Below are positions 1-7,761 of a stretch of DNA of 64,000 nucleotides, piece after piece; positions within the stretch are counted from its first letter, which is position 1; every line of letters begins with the position of its first letter. Made by a program: the position numbers and the translations under genes. The stretch comes from Methylobacterium sp. 77 (GTDB taxonomy: Bacteria; Pseudomonadota; Alphaproteobacteria; Rhizobiales; Beijerinckiaceae), in the NCBI RefSeq assembly GCF_000372825.1, contig NZ_KB910516.1, positions 218,011-282,010 on the forward strand, in the 5' to 3' direction. The notes beneath the pieces were generated by a model, which was given only the letters and a program-made list of their open reading frames with translations, did not search any database and had not been told where the DNA came from.

Positions 1-803
1 TTCGCGATTGTCGGTGCGAAGGCTTCAACCGCCTCGAAAGCATCCGCCACCGGGGAAGGATCGTCGAAGACCTGTCTGTCCACCTCAATGAGAACGGACG
101 GATCGTTATAGGCCGCTCGTCCCATCATCACCCCGTCCACATGGTCGAGTTGTGTCAGCGTTTCCGCGATCGTCGCGATGCCGCCGTTGATGGCGATGGG
201 CAGGGAAGGGCGCCTCTGTTTCAAACGCGCCACGCGCCCGTAATCGAGGGGCGGCACGTCCCGGTTCTCCTTGGGCGACAATCCTTGAAGCCAGGCCTTG
301 CGGGCATGCACGATCAGCCCGTCGACGCCTGCCTGCTCCACCGCATCCACCAGCGCATCCAGAGCGACCTCGGTATCCTGGTCATCGACGCCGATGCGGC
401 ATTTCACGGTGACCGGCACGGAGATCGCGGCCTTCATCGCGGCTATGCACTCGCCGACCAAGACCGGATCGCGCATGAGGCAGGCACCGAAGCGGCCATC
501 CTGAACGCGGTCGGAGGGGCATCCGACATTGAGGTTGACCTCGTCGTAGCCGAAGCCTTCCGCGATCCGCGCCGCCTCGGCGAGGTCCGCCGGCACCGAT
601 CCGCCAAGTTGCACGGCGACCGGGTGCTCCACGCCGGAAAAGCCGAGAAGCCGCTCCCTGTCGCCATGGATCACGGCATTGCTGGTGACCATCTCGGTAT
701 AGAGCCGGGCGCGGCGCGAGAGGACCCGATGGAACGACCGGCAATAGCGGTCAGTCCAATCCATCATCGGCGCAACCGAGAAACGGAGATCGCTTGGTAT
801 CAT
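1..803 (-). CDS. dusA: tRNA-dihydrouridine synthase A (partial, 3' end beyond the window)
   Basis: FMN-dependent enzyme that reduces uridines in the D-loop of tRNA with NADPH. The frame opens at the ATG at 803 (MIPSDLRFSVAP) and stays open to the left edge, giving about 267 residues of a family of roughly 330. Visible signatures are the N-terminal APMMDWTDRYCR, the LNVGCPS strand, the catalytic cysteine in FGACLM (about residue 108), the flavin-binding lysine in VTVKCRIG (about 134), the VHARKAWLQG substrate loop and INGGI near the flavin phosphate. These match DusA rather than DusB or DusC. The C-terminal helical tRNA-binding domain is mostly outside the window. It is transcribed away from ureE, which lies just upstream on the same strand. 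Confidence 0.95.
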   Translation of the reverse strand, partial: MIPSDLRFSVAPMMDWTDRYCRSFHRVLSRRARLYTEMVTSNAVIHGDRERLLGFSGVEHPVAVQLGGSVPADLAEAARIAEGFGYDEVNLNVGCPSDRVQDGRFGACLMRDPVLVGECIAAMKAAISVPVTVKCRIGVDDQDTEVALDALVDAVEQAGVDGLIVHARKAWLQGLSPKENRDVPPLDYGRVARLKQRRPSLPIAINGGIATIAETLTQLDHVDGVMMGRAAYNDPSVLIEVDRQVFDDPSPVADAFEAVEAFAPTIA

Positions 804-869
804 GGTGCTTGTATGGGGTAGCCGCCGCCTGGCTTCAATCGGGCGCGCTCGCCTCTTCCGCCGACCTGC

Positions 870-1457
870 TCAATGATCGTGCTTGCAGTCTGGTCCATGA
901 ACATGCCCGTGGTCATGGCCTGCATGGCCATGGTCCGCGTGATCGCGCGCATGCGAACTGACGTGATCGTGGGAATGCCCGTGATCGTGAGAGTGGCCAT
1001 GCTCATGATCGTGACCGCACTGGCTGTGGTCGTGGGACTCCCGCTCGGGCTTGAAGGCGCGCGTGACCGAGGTCGCGGCACAGCCTTGGCCGCGGATGAG
1101 TTCGGCATTGGCGGCGGTGTTCGGCACATAGAGGACGTCGGCACCGATCTCCGCGGAAACATGGTTGCCGCCGAGCTGCCATGACAGCCGCATCAGTCGC
1201 GCGGGGTTCTCCGCACGCACTTCGAGCAGCGACTCGGCCACAGCGTGAACCGTCACCAGACGACCGTCCTCGAGACGAAATGCGTCTCCGTCGTCGACCG
1301 GAGATGGTTTCTGCAGCGCAAGGGTAAAGCTCAGCCCCTTAGCGCCCGTCAGGATGGCGGGCGCGCCCTGGCGGCCGGCATGGTCGAGAGACACGGTGTC
1401 CGTGACGGAATCGGCACGGATGGCCGCTTTGCGGACGATGGCGGTGGCGCGCAGCAT
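870..1457 (-). CDS. ureE: Urease accessory protein UreE with His-rich tail
   Basis: Nickel metallochaperone that hands Ni(II) to the UreDFG-apourease complex. About 195 residues from the ATG at 1457, chosen because GAGGA lies just upstream; longer in-frame starts exist at 1484 and 1526. The N-terminal peptide-binding domain (residues 1-70) and the metal-binding domain (about 75-140, with LGGNHVSAEIG) fit UreE. The last 56 residues hold 21 histidines, mostly in HD, HG and HS pairs, ending CKHDH; such tails bind several Ni(II) ions. No urease structural or other accessory gene lies in the window, so the gene stands apart from its partners here. It reads toward dusA with a 66-base gap. Confidence 0.9.
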   Translation of the reverse strand: MLRATAIVRKAAIRADSVTDTVSLDHAGRQGAPAILTGAKGLSFTLALQKPSPVDDGDAFRLEDGRLVTVHAVAESLLEVRAENPARLMRLSWQLGGNHVSAEIGADVLYVPNTAANAELIRGQGCAATSVTRAFKPERESHDHSQCGHDHEHGHSHDHGHSHDHVSSHARDHADHGHAGHDHGHVHGPDCKHDH

Positions 1458-1675
1458 GGCTTCCTCGAACGGTCGTGCATTCATTTGGGCGTCCAGCGAT
1501 GGCCTCCCAAGGTCCCTGGCGTGCATCTTTAGAGGGTTTTTTACCCGAACGGAAAGCGTGGCCGGAACCGTTTCGCTATCCAGTGCATTCCACGAAAGGA
1601 ATGGCTAAGCTAAGGGGCGCAAGGTCGCTACGGCCAAAAGCCTCGAAACAAGACGCACAAGGGAGTCTCGGGACC

Positions 1676-1945
1676 ATGAAGAAGCTCATCGCCGCCACCC
1701 TCGCCGGGGCTCTCGCCCTCTCCCTCGGTGCCTGCAACACCCCACAGGATCGCGCGCTTGGCGGCGCCGGTCTCGGTGCCCTGGCCGGTGCGGCCATCGG
1801 CGGCGCTGCAACGGGTCGTGCAGGCGGCGCTCTGGCCGGTGCAGCCATCGGCGGCGCCAGCGGTGCGATCATTGGCGCCGGCACGGCCCCGCGCTGCCCC
1901 TACGGCACCTACCGCGACGCCTACGGCGACGTGTACTGCCGCTGA
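1676..1945 (+). CDS. Small glycine-zipper lipoprotein
   Basis: An 89-residue exported protein. It opens with MKKL, a hydrophobic stretch and a lipobox LSLGAC, so it should be lipidated at Cys20. The middle is an alanine/glycine-rich zipper made of two near-identical units (ALAGAAIGG twice) followed by GAIIGAG, and the end is a short soluble tail with two cysteines (RCPYGTYRDAYGDVYCR). The architecture resembles small outer-membrane glycine-zipper lipoproteins of alphaproteobacteria. Function is not known; an envelope structural or membrane-association role is an inference from the zipper. A strong terminator follows at 1975, so it is probably a single-gene transcript. Confidence 0.8.
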   Translation: MKKLIAATLAGALALSLGACNTPQDRALGGAGLGALAGAAIGGAATGRAGGALAGAAIGGASGAIIGAGTAPRCPYGTYRDAYGDVYCR

Positions 1946-1974
1946 AACACCGTTTCGTCTCAAGGCGGGATCAG

Positions 1975-2002
1975 GGCCGGGGCATATGCCTCGGCCTTTT
2001 TT
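1975..2002 (+). terminator. Rho-independent terminator after the lipoprotein gene
   Basis: A nine-pair stem (GGCCGGGGC against GCCTCGGCC, one G-T pair) with an ATAT loop is followed directly by six T. It sits 30 bases after the lipoprotein stop codon. Confidence 0.9.
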
Positions 2003-2182
2003 CGTGTCGCGACGATTCATGCCGAGAGGACATGACGGGCAGGGGGCAATTGCCCTATGCGGGTTTGACCACGCGCTCCGGCGCGCGGCCGGACGACGAT
2101 CAATTGCGATGACGATGCTGCCTCGACACGATTCCAATTCTCACTCTACAACCGCTCGCCGCCCCGACGATGGCTGCGCACC

Positions 2183-2908
2183 ATGAGCACCGGCATCTGG
2201 GGAAAGCTCGGCGGCGCGGGGATCGGACTTGCCATCGGCGGACCGATCGGTGGATTGGTCGGTGGCGTCGCCGGCCACTTCCTGGTGGATCGAGAGGGCG
2301 CGCTGTTCGGCGCGACGCCCAAGGACGTGGTCTTCACGACCGGCCTCGTGGCACTCGCGGCCAAGATGGCGAAATCCGACGGCGTGGTGACGCCATCCGA
2401 GGTCGAGGCCTTCGCCAAGGTCATCCAGGTGGAGGAACGGGACCGGGCCGGCGTTCAGCGCCTGTTCGACCTCGCCAAAGGCACCTCGGCTGGTTTCGAA
2501 GCCTATGCCAGGCAGATGGCGACCGCCTTTCGAGATGAACCCGCTTTGCTGGAGGACGTTCTCGACGGCCTGTTTCACATCGCCAAGGCCGATGGTGCGA
2601 TCCACGAGGCGGAAGAGCGTTATCTGCGTGCGGTTGCCGAGACCTTCGGTTTCGATGACGTCGCGTTCCGACGCATCGCCGCCCGACATGTCCGCCTTGC
2701 CGACGATCCCTACCTCGTTCTCGATCTCGACCACGACGCGAGCGATGCAGAGGTGAAAGCCCGGCACCGCGCGCTGGTGATGGAGAACCACCCCGACCGG
2801 GCAATCGCACGTGGAGTGCCGCCCGAGGCGGTGGCGATCGCGACCGGACGGCTCGCCGCCATCAATGCCGCTTATGACCGGATCGTTGCCGAGCGGAGGC
2901 CGCGCTGA
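2183..2908 (+). CDS. TerB-domain and J-domain co-chaperone (DjlA-like)
   Basis: 241 residues. A glycine-rich hydrophobic segment at residues 8-33 probably dips into the membrane. Residues about 45-155 form an acidic TerB-like helical domain with two related halves (AKSDGVVTPSE and AKADGAIHEAE). The C-terminus from about 175 is a J domain with the HPD tripeptide at 203-205 (ENHPDR), the motif that stimulates DnaK ATPase. This order matches DjlA, a membrane-anchored DnaK partner, although the N-terminal anchor is shorter and zipper-like. The amidase gene starts 22 bases after its stop, so the two are likely co-transcribed; this pairing is common in Hyphomicrobiales. Confidence 0.85.
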   Translation: MSTGIWGKLGGAGIGLAIGGPIGGLVGGVAGHFLVDREGALFGATPKDVVFTTGLVALAAKMAKSDGVVTPSEVEAFAKVIQVEERDRAGVQRLFDLAKGTSAGFEAYARQMATAFRDEPALLEDVLDGLFHIAKADGAIHEAEERYLRAVAETFGFDDVAFRRIAARHVRLADDPYLVLDLDHDASDAEVKARHRALVMENHPDRAIARGVPPEAVAIATGRLAAINAAYDRIVAERRPR

Positions 2909-2930
2909 GGCGCGACGGGAGAACAGCCGC

Positions 2931-3701
2931 ATGAAGCCGACGCCCGAGAGCCCGGTGGCGACCAGCGTGATGCCTTCGCCCAACCATGGCGAGCGCAGGG
3001 GAGGCCCGCCGACCATGCTCGTCCTGCATTACACCGGGATGGAAAATGCGACCGTCGCGTTGCAGCGCCTCGCCAATCCCATCTCAGAGGTCTCGGCGCA
3101 TTACGTCGTGCTCGAGGACGGACGGGTGATCCAGATGGTGCCCGAAGGCCGACGCGCCTGGCATGCCGGCGCCGGCGTTTGGGGCCGTGCCGCGACTGGT
3201 GTCGAACGAGACATCAACTCCCGCTCGCTGGGCATCGAAATCGTCAATGGCGGGCATGTCGGCGGCTTGCCGCCTTACCCGTCCGCACAGATCGAGGCGG
3301 TGATCGCGCTCTCCCTCGATCTCGTCGCCCGATGGGGCATTGCGCCCTGGCATGTCCTGGCGCATTCCGACGTGGCGCCGGAGCGCAAGGAAGATCCCGG
3401 TGAGCATTTTCCCTGGGCCCGTCTCGCACAGGCAGGGGTCGGGCAATACGTGGCGGCAGCCCCTATCCGCGACGGGCGTTTCTTCGCAGAGGGCGATGCC
3501 GGCCAGCCGATCGAGGCGCTGCAGGCCATGTTCGCGCTCTACGGCTACGACGTTCCGGTGACGGGAACCTTCGATCGACGGACAAAGGCCGTCGTGACGG
3601 CCTTTCAACGGCGATTCCGCCAGGAGCGCGTGGACGGTGTCGCCGACGCTTCCACCATCACGACATTGAGGGATCTACTGGCGGGTCTCCCGTCTCGGTG
3701 A
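2931..3701 (+). CDS. N-acetylmuramoyl-L-alanine amidase, AmiD/AmpD type, with peptidoglycan-binding domain
   Basis: 256 residues from the ATG at 2931, directly after the TerB/J-domain gene. The Amidase_2 fold is shown by LVLHYTG with the first zinc histidine (about 33), the AHYVVLEDG strand, and HSDVAPERKEDPGEHF carrying the second histidine, the catalytic lysine region and the third ligand. Residues about 183-250 form a PG_binding_1 helical domain (ALYGYDVPVTGTFDRRTK). The protein should cleave the amide between MurNAc and L-Ala in peptidoglycan or its turnover fragments. No lipobox or signal peptide is evident from this start, so it may act on cytosolic muropeptides, or be exported another way; that is unresolved. 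Confidence 0.88.
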   Translation: MKPTPESPVATSVMPSPNHGERRGGPPTMLVLHYTGMENATVALQRLANPISEVSAHYVVLEDGRVIQMVPEGRRAWHAGAGVWGRAATGVERDINSRSLGIEIVNGGHVGGLPPYPSAQIEAVIALSLDLVARWGIAPWHVLAHSDVAPERKEDPGEHFPWARLAQAGVGQYVAAAPIRDGRFFAEGDAGQPIEALQAMFALYGYDVPVTGTFDRRTKAVVTAFQRRFRQERVDGVADASTITTLRDLLAGLPSR

Positions 3702-3729
3702 GCGATTTCGATGATGCTCGGCCTCGTCG

Positions 3730-4743
3730 TCATGCGCTCTGCGAAATCCCCTCCGCGCGCTCGTCCCTGGCCGAGTCCCGCGTGCGCCACAGGCTGTAGG
3801 CGACACCTCCGGCCAGTAGAACCAGGGTCACTGCGAGCGAGATCCAAGGCGGCACGTGGATGAGATCAAACGTGTCGGCCACCACGATCTTGGTGCCGAT
3901 GAAGATCAGAATGAAGGCCAGAGCCGTCTTCAGGTAGGCGAAGCGGTCGACCATGGCGGCCAGTGCGAAATAGAGCGCGCGCAAGCCGAGGATCGCGAAG
4001 ATGTTCGAGGTGTAGACCACGAACGTATCGGTGGTGATCGCGAAGATGGCCGGCACGCTATCGACGGCGAAGATCACGTCCGCGCCGTTCACCAGGATCA
4101 GGCCGAGGGCCAACGGGGTGAACCAGAGGACCTTCCTGCCGGTTTCAGGGTCGGGTTTGCGCACCACGAAGCGCTGGCCATGCATCTCGGGCGTGATGCG
4201 CATGACCTTGCGCAATAGCCGCACCATCGCATTGTCTTGGATGTCGCCGGTTTCCGCCTCTTTGCCGAACAGCATCTTCAGGCCGGCGAAGATCAGGAAG
4301 GCGGCGAAGATCGACAGGACCCAGGCGGCCTGGTGCACCAGAGCAGCGCCGAGCCCGATCATCAGCCCGCGCAACAGTACCGCCGCGAGGATACCCCAGA
4401 CGAGCACCCTGTGTTGGGCAGCGCGTGGAATGCCGAGCGAGGTGAGGATGACGGCGATGACGAAGACGTTGTCCATCGACAACGACTTCTCGACGACGAG
4501 GCCAGCCACGTATTCCTGCGCCGGCTGAGCCCCGAGATACCACCAGATCCAGGCGCCGAAGGCGAGGCCCAGGCTGAAATAGAAGGCCGTGAGGAGCAGG
4601 CTCTCCTTGACGCCGATCTCGTGGTCCTTGTCCCGATGCAGCAGCCCCAAATCGAATGCGAGAAGGCCTGCGACCAGGGCATGAAACCCCAGCCACATCC
4701 ATAGCGGCTTACCGAGCCATTCGATGAACAGAAAGTCGACCAT
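3730..4743 (-). CDS. TerC/Alx-family integral membrane protein
   Basis: 337 residues from the ATG at 4743 (MVDFLFIEWLGKP); a longer in-frame start at 4815 would add 24 polar residues and is less likely. Eight or nine membrane segments carry conserved acidic residues (LAFDLGLLHRD, KSLSMDNVFV, NGADVIFAVDSVPA), the pattern of the TerC family. Relatives such as E. coli Alx and Bacillus MeeF/MeeY handle manganese efflux or metal loading of exported proteins, so metal-ion transport is the likely role; tellurite resistance is only the historical name. It is convergent with the amidase gene. No manganese riboswitch could be recognised in the 260 bases upstream. Confidence 0.88.
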   Translation of the reverse strand: MVDFLFIEWLGKPLWMWLGFHALVAGLLAFDLGLLHRDKDHEIGVKESLLLTAFYFSLGLAFGAWIWWYLGAQPAQEYVAGLVVEKSLSMDNVFVIAVILTSLGIPRAAQHRVLVWGILAAVLLRGLMIGLGAALVHQAAWVLSIFAAFLIFAGLKMLFGKEAETGDIQDNAMVRLLRKVMRITPEMHGQRFVVRKPDPETGRKVLWFTPLALGLILVNGADVIFAVDSVPAIFAITTDTFVVYTSNIFAILGLRALYFALAAMVDRFAYLKTALAFILIFIGTKIVVADTFDLIHVPPWISLAVTLVLLAGGVAYSLWRTRDSARDERAEGISQSA

Positions 4744-5071
4744 GTGGGACCGTCGATGCTTTGCGTGACGCAGGAAAGCATCGGCTCCGACATCACGGAA
4801 AGCGTAGACGCTCATCCGCCAGAGGGGCCCGCAACCGATTTCCGATAGCTGGGTACAGCCATGGCGGTGATCAAGGGACGGCCGCTATCGAGCGAACGTG
4901 CCCCGAGAACGATGGGTCTGAAGAGTTCCAGCGGTGTGGCTCACCGGCCGCAGCCGGGGGTAAACGTCCCGTCGCTCCTCCCTGCTTCCTTGTTTTGCTG
5001 CAATGCGACGCTCCACAATGCCGCTCGGTCGCTCCGGTTCGGAATCGGTCAAGCGGAGAAGACAGCGCGTG

Positions 5072-5884
5072 ATGATGGGTCGGCGTGCCGGACGGGTGAT
5101 GAAGGTGGTGAGCTCGGCGCTCCTCTTCGCCGCGTCGGGACTCTCTGCGACGGGATTTGCCGAGGCGACGAGTTCCGCTGTGCCCGAATGCCGGACCGGC
5201 TCGATGCGCCAGGACTCGCTCGCTGCGGTGGGAGAGCGCGGTGAGATGCTACTGGCATCGGGCGTCCGGGCCGTCCTCGACGGGATACGGTGGCCGGTGG
5301 AGGATGACGCCGCAGTGCGTGCCTGGATCCTCAAGCATCGGGACCGCACCCTCACCATCCTTCCGCGCGGCGAGCTGGATCGCTGGGGGCGTGCGCATGT
5401 GGATGCGGCGGTGGTGGATGAGGCGATCGATCTCGCCGGTGGACTCATAGGCGAGGGGCTCGTTTATGCCGATGCAGGGGAACGCGATGCACTCTGCCGA
5501 CCGGCTTTGATGAGCTTGGAATCGGCGGCGCGCATGGCGGATCGGGGGCTGTGGCGCTCAGGTGTTCGAGAGAGCCGTGACGCCGCCGCTCTGCGCGAGG
5601 CGACCGGGCGTTTCGTCGTGGCACAGGGCCGGGTTCTGAACGTCGGCGAGCGCTCTGCTCGGACCTACCTCAATTTCACGAAACGAGGCGAAGACGGCTT
5701 GACGGTAACCGTGTCGAAACGCACTTGGCGCCAGTTGCGCGAACGTGGTCTGAGTGCGGCAACGCTGCGGGGGCGGCTCGTTCGGGTCCGTGGTGTCGTC
5801 GAGTTGTGGCGCGGTCCCACCCTCGACATCGCGAGCGCGGACATGATCGAACTTCTGGATGAGGAGCGGGCGCTTCGGCGTTGA
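5072..5884 (+). CDS. Exported thermonuclease-like (SNase/OB-fold) protein
   Basis: 270 residues from the ATG at 5072, which has GGAG upstream and a typical signal peptide (MMGRRAGRVMKV then a hydrophobic run to about residue 32). An alternative start lies at 5003. Residues 60-170 resemble the staphylococcal-nuclease fold (VRAVLDGIRWPVEDDA, GRAHVDAAVVD, GEGLVYADAGERDALC), and the last third resembles a nucleic-acid OB domain with GRVLNVGERSARTYLNF. The usual SNase catalytic Arg-Glu-Arg set is not obvious, so nuclease activity is uncertain. The stop codon overlaps a possible TTG start of the protease gene, so the two genes are probably translated from one message. Confidence 0.7.
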   Translation: MMGRRAGRVMKVVSSALLFAASGLSATGFAEATSSAVPECRTGSMRQDSLAAVGERGEMLLASGVRAVLDGIRWPVEDDAAVRAWILKHRDRTLTILPRGELDRWGRAHVDAAVVDEAIDLAGGLIGEGLVYADAGERDALCRPALMSLESAARMADRGLWRSGVRESRDAAALREATGRFVVAQGRVLNVGERSARTYLNFTKRGEDGLTVTVSKRTWRQLRERGLSAATLRGRLVRVRGVVELWRGPTLDIASADMIELLDEERALRR

Positions 5885-5889
5885 ACGGC

Positions 5890-7374
5890 ATGAGCGGGGG
5901 GCAGACACAACATCGCGGATCCTGGGTTGGCCGTAGCGGGCTGCTCTCGTCATCGCTCATGCTTCTGCTGCTCGCGGGCTGCGGTGCCGACCAGACCGGC
6001 GCAGTGCTGCAACCTGCGGCGATCAAGGTTCCTGCCGAGGCTCCACGAACCACCGGTCGGGAGCGGACGGCGTCGGATGCCGATCATGCGAAGCTCGTTG
6101 CCTCTTTCGGCGGTGAATATCGCTCGCCCACGGCGCTTCGCCTGCTGACCGAGGTGACTGACCGTCTGGTCAAGGCGACCGACCGGCCCGAGGAGACTTA
6201 TGCGGTCACGCTTCTCGATTCCCCCGTCATCAATGCATTCGCCCTTCCCAATGGCCGCCTCTACGTGACGAGGGGCCTCCTGGCGCTCGCCAGCGACACG
6301 TCCGAGATCGCGGCCGTGCTGGCTCACGAGATTGCCCACGTCACCTTGCGCCATGCCACGGCGCGGACCGAACTCGCCCTGCGCTCGCAGTTGGTGAGCA
6401 AGGTGGTGGCCGACGTGCTCAACGATCCGACCACCGGCGCACAGCTGCAGAACCAATCGAAATTCGCGCTCGCCCGCTTCTCCCGCGATCAGGAACTCGA
6501 AGCCGATGGGATCGGTGTACGGACCCTGGCACGGGCAGGTTACGATCCGTTCGGGGCAGGGCGTTTCCTCAACTCGCTGAACCGCACCACCAACATGAAG
6601 ACCGGGACCGGCATGGCCGGCGAGCCGGACATGCTCGCCACCCATCCCGGCACCACCGAACGCATTACCCTCGTCACGCGTGCCGCGCGGCTCATCGGGG
6701 CGCCCGGCCTCGGGGTCGACGAACGTGCCCGCTATCTCGCCGCGATCGATGGGATCGCCTATGGCGACAATCCCGGAGACGGGATCGTCAAGGGCCGCCG
6801 TTTCCTTCATCCGGGCCTCGGCATCGCCTTCGAGGTGCCGGAGGGGTTCACGATCGAGAACACCCGCAATGCGGTGCTCGGAGCGACCGGCGAAGGCAGC
6901 CGAAGGCTGTTGTTCGATCAGGTCGAAAGCCATGTCGGCCAAAGCCTGGAGGATGTGCTGCGCGCCACTTGGAGCGACGTGATCGAGGCGGGTTCGATCG
7001 AGAACCGCATGATCGCCGGCAATTCCGCGGTGACCGCGCAGTCGCGGGGCAAGGACTGGACCTTCCGCCTTGCGGCCATCCGTGTCGGTGAGACCACTTT
7101 CCGCATGATCATGGCGGCAAAGGGCAGCACCGATCCCGATGGTGCGTTCCGGAGATGGACTGAGAGCCTGTCCGGTGTCGGTCCCGACGAAGTCAGAGCG
7201 CTTCGCCCGCTCCACATCCAGGTCGTGACCGCCGGGCCGACCGATACGGCAGACGAGTTGGCACGGCGAATGGTCGTGTCGGATCGTCCGCTGGACAGGT
7301 TCCTCGTGCTCAACGAACTGGAACGGGGCGCCGTCATACGTCCGGGGCAAAGCTACAAGCTGGTCGTCGAGTAG
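5890..7374 (+). CDS. M48-family lipoprotein metalloprotease (BepA/YfgC-like)
   Basis: 494 residues. The start is the ATG at 5890; a TTG at 5881 overlaps the preceding stop. The N-terminus has a lipobox (LLLLAGCG), so the mature protein is an envelope lipoprotein. The M48 zinc site is HEIAHVTLRH (about residue 145) with the third ligand in DQELEADGIG (about 200). The C-terminal 60 residues end in a LysM-like segment (ARRMVVSDRPLDRFLVLNEL, then PGQSYKLVV). Relatives such as BepA degrade or assist misfolded outer-membrane proteins in the periplasm. The LysM-like tail suggests peptidoglycan or septal localisation, which is an inference. The length fits the alphaproteobacterial version of this family. 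Confidence 0.9.
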   Translation: MSGGQTQHRGSWVGRSGLLSSSLMLLLLAGCGADQTGAVLQPAAIKVPAEAPRTTGRERTASDADHAKLVASFGGEYRSPTALRLLTEVTDRLVKATDRPEETYAVTLLDSPVINAFALPNGRLYVTRGLLALASDTSEIAAVLAHEIAHVTLRHATARTELALRSQLVSKVVADVLNDPTTGAQLQNQSKFALARFSRDQELEADGIGVRTLARAGYDPFGAGRFLNSLNRTTNMKTGTGMAGEPDMLATHPGTTERITLVTRAARLIGAPGLGVDERARYLAAIDGIAYGDNPGDGIVKGRRFLHPGLGIAFEVPEGFTIENTRNAVLGATGEGSRRLLFDQVESHVGQSLEDVLRATWSDVIEAGSIENRMIAGNSAVTAQSRGKDWTFRLAAIRVGETTFRMIMAAKGSTDPDGAFRRWTESLSGVGPDEVRALRPLHIQVVTAGPTDTADELARRMVVSDRPLDRFLVLNELERGAVIRPGQSYKLVVE

Positions 7375-7383
7375 ATCCATAGG

Positions 7384-7404
7384 ACGCCTTGATCAGCGAG
7401 GCGT
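7384..7404 (+). terminator. Possible weak hairpin terminator after the M48 protease gene
   Basis: ACGCCT pairs with AGGCGT across a nine-base loop, ten bases after the protease stop codon. There is no T-run, so intrinsic termination is doubtful. Confidence 0.35.
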
Positions 7405-7761
7405 ATCAGCCTTCAGCTGCCGGACGTCGTGGGAGCCATTCCCAACCCGATTGGTCGTTCGCCGTTGCCCTCCGAAGCTGCTGCGTCGTTCTCAAGATTG
7501 TAGCGAGGCAAGTCAGCGCTGAAGTTGCACTCACCATTCTCGGAGCGGCGCACGGGTCAATGTCCTGCGCCATGGATGGGTGGCAGCTTGCCGAGGCGGC
7601 GCGAGAGATTCAAGGGAAGCTACGGGAAGCTATTCCGAATGCTTCCCCCATACACCGCTGTGACTCGCAGAAGAGGCTCTCTCGTTCCGCAAGCTCTATC
7701 GCGCGGCGGCGATCATCCCGGCAGTCAAGCGATCCAAGATATCGCCGACGGCCTGATCCGT
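7405..7761. other. Intergenic region without a recognisable gene
   Basis: About 357 bases between the convergent M48 protease and ABC exporter genes. Open frames here have no recognisable domain. On the minus strand the first 20 codons after the exporter's TAA remain open in its frame; this is treated as a separate finding. Confidence 0.6.

Noticed and set aside
4744-5003. Possible manganese (yybP-ykoY) riboswitch upstream of the TerC gene
   Set aside because: Such switches often precede TerC/Alx genes, but the conserved paired loops could not be matched; only a short CCGGC/GCCGG hairpin is present.
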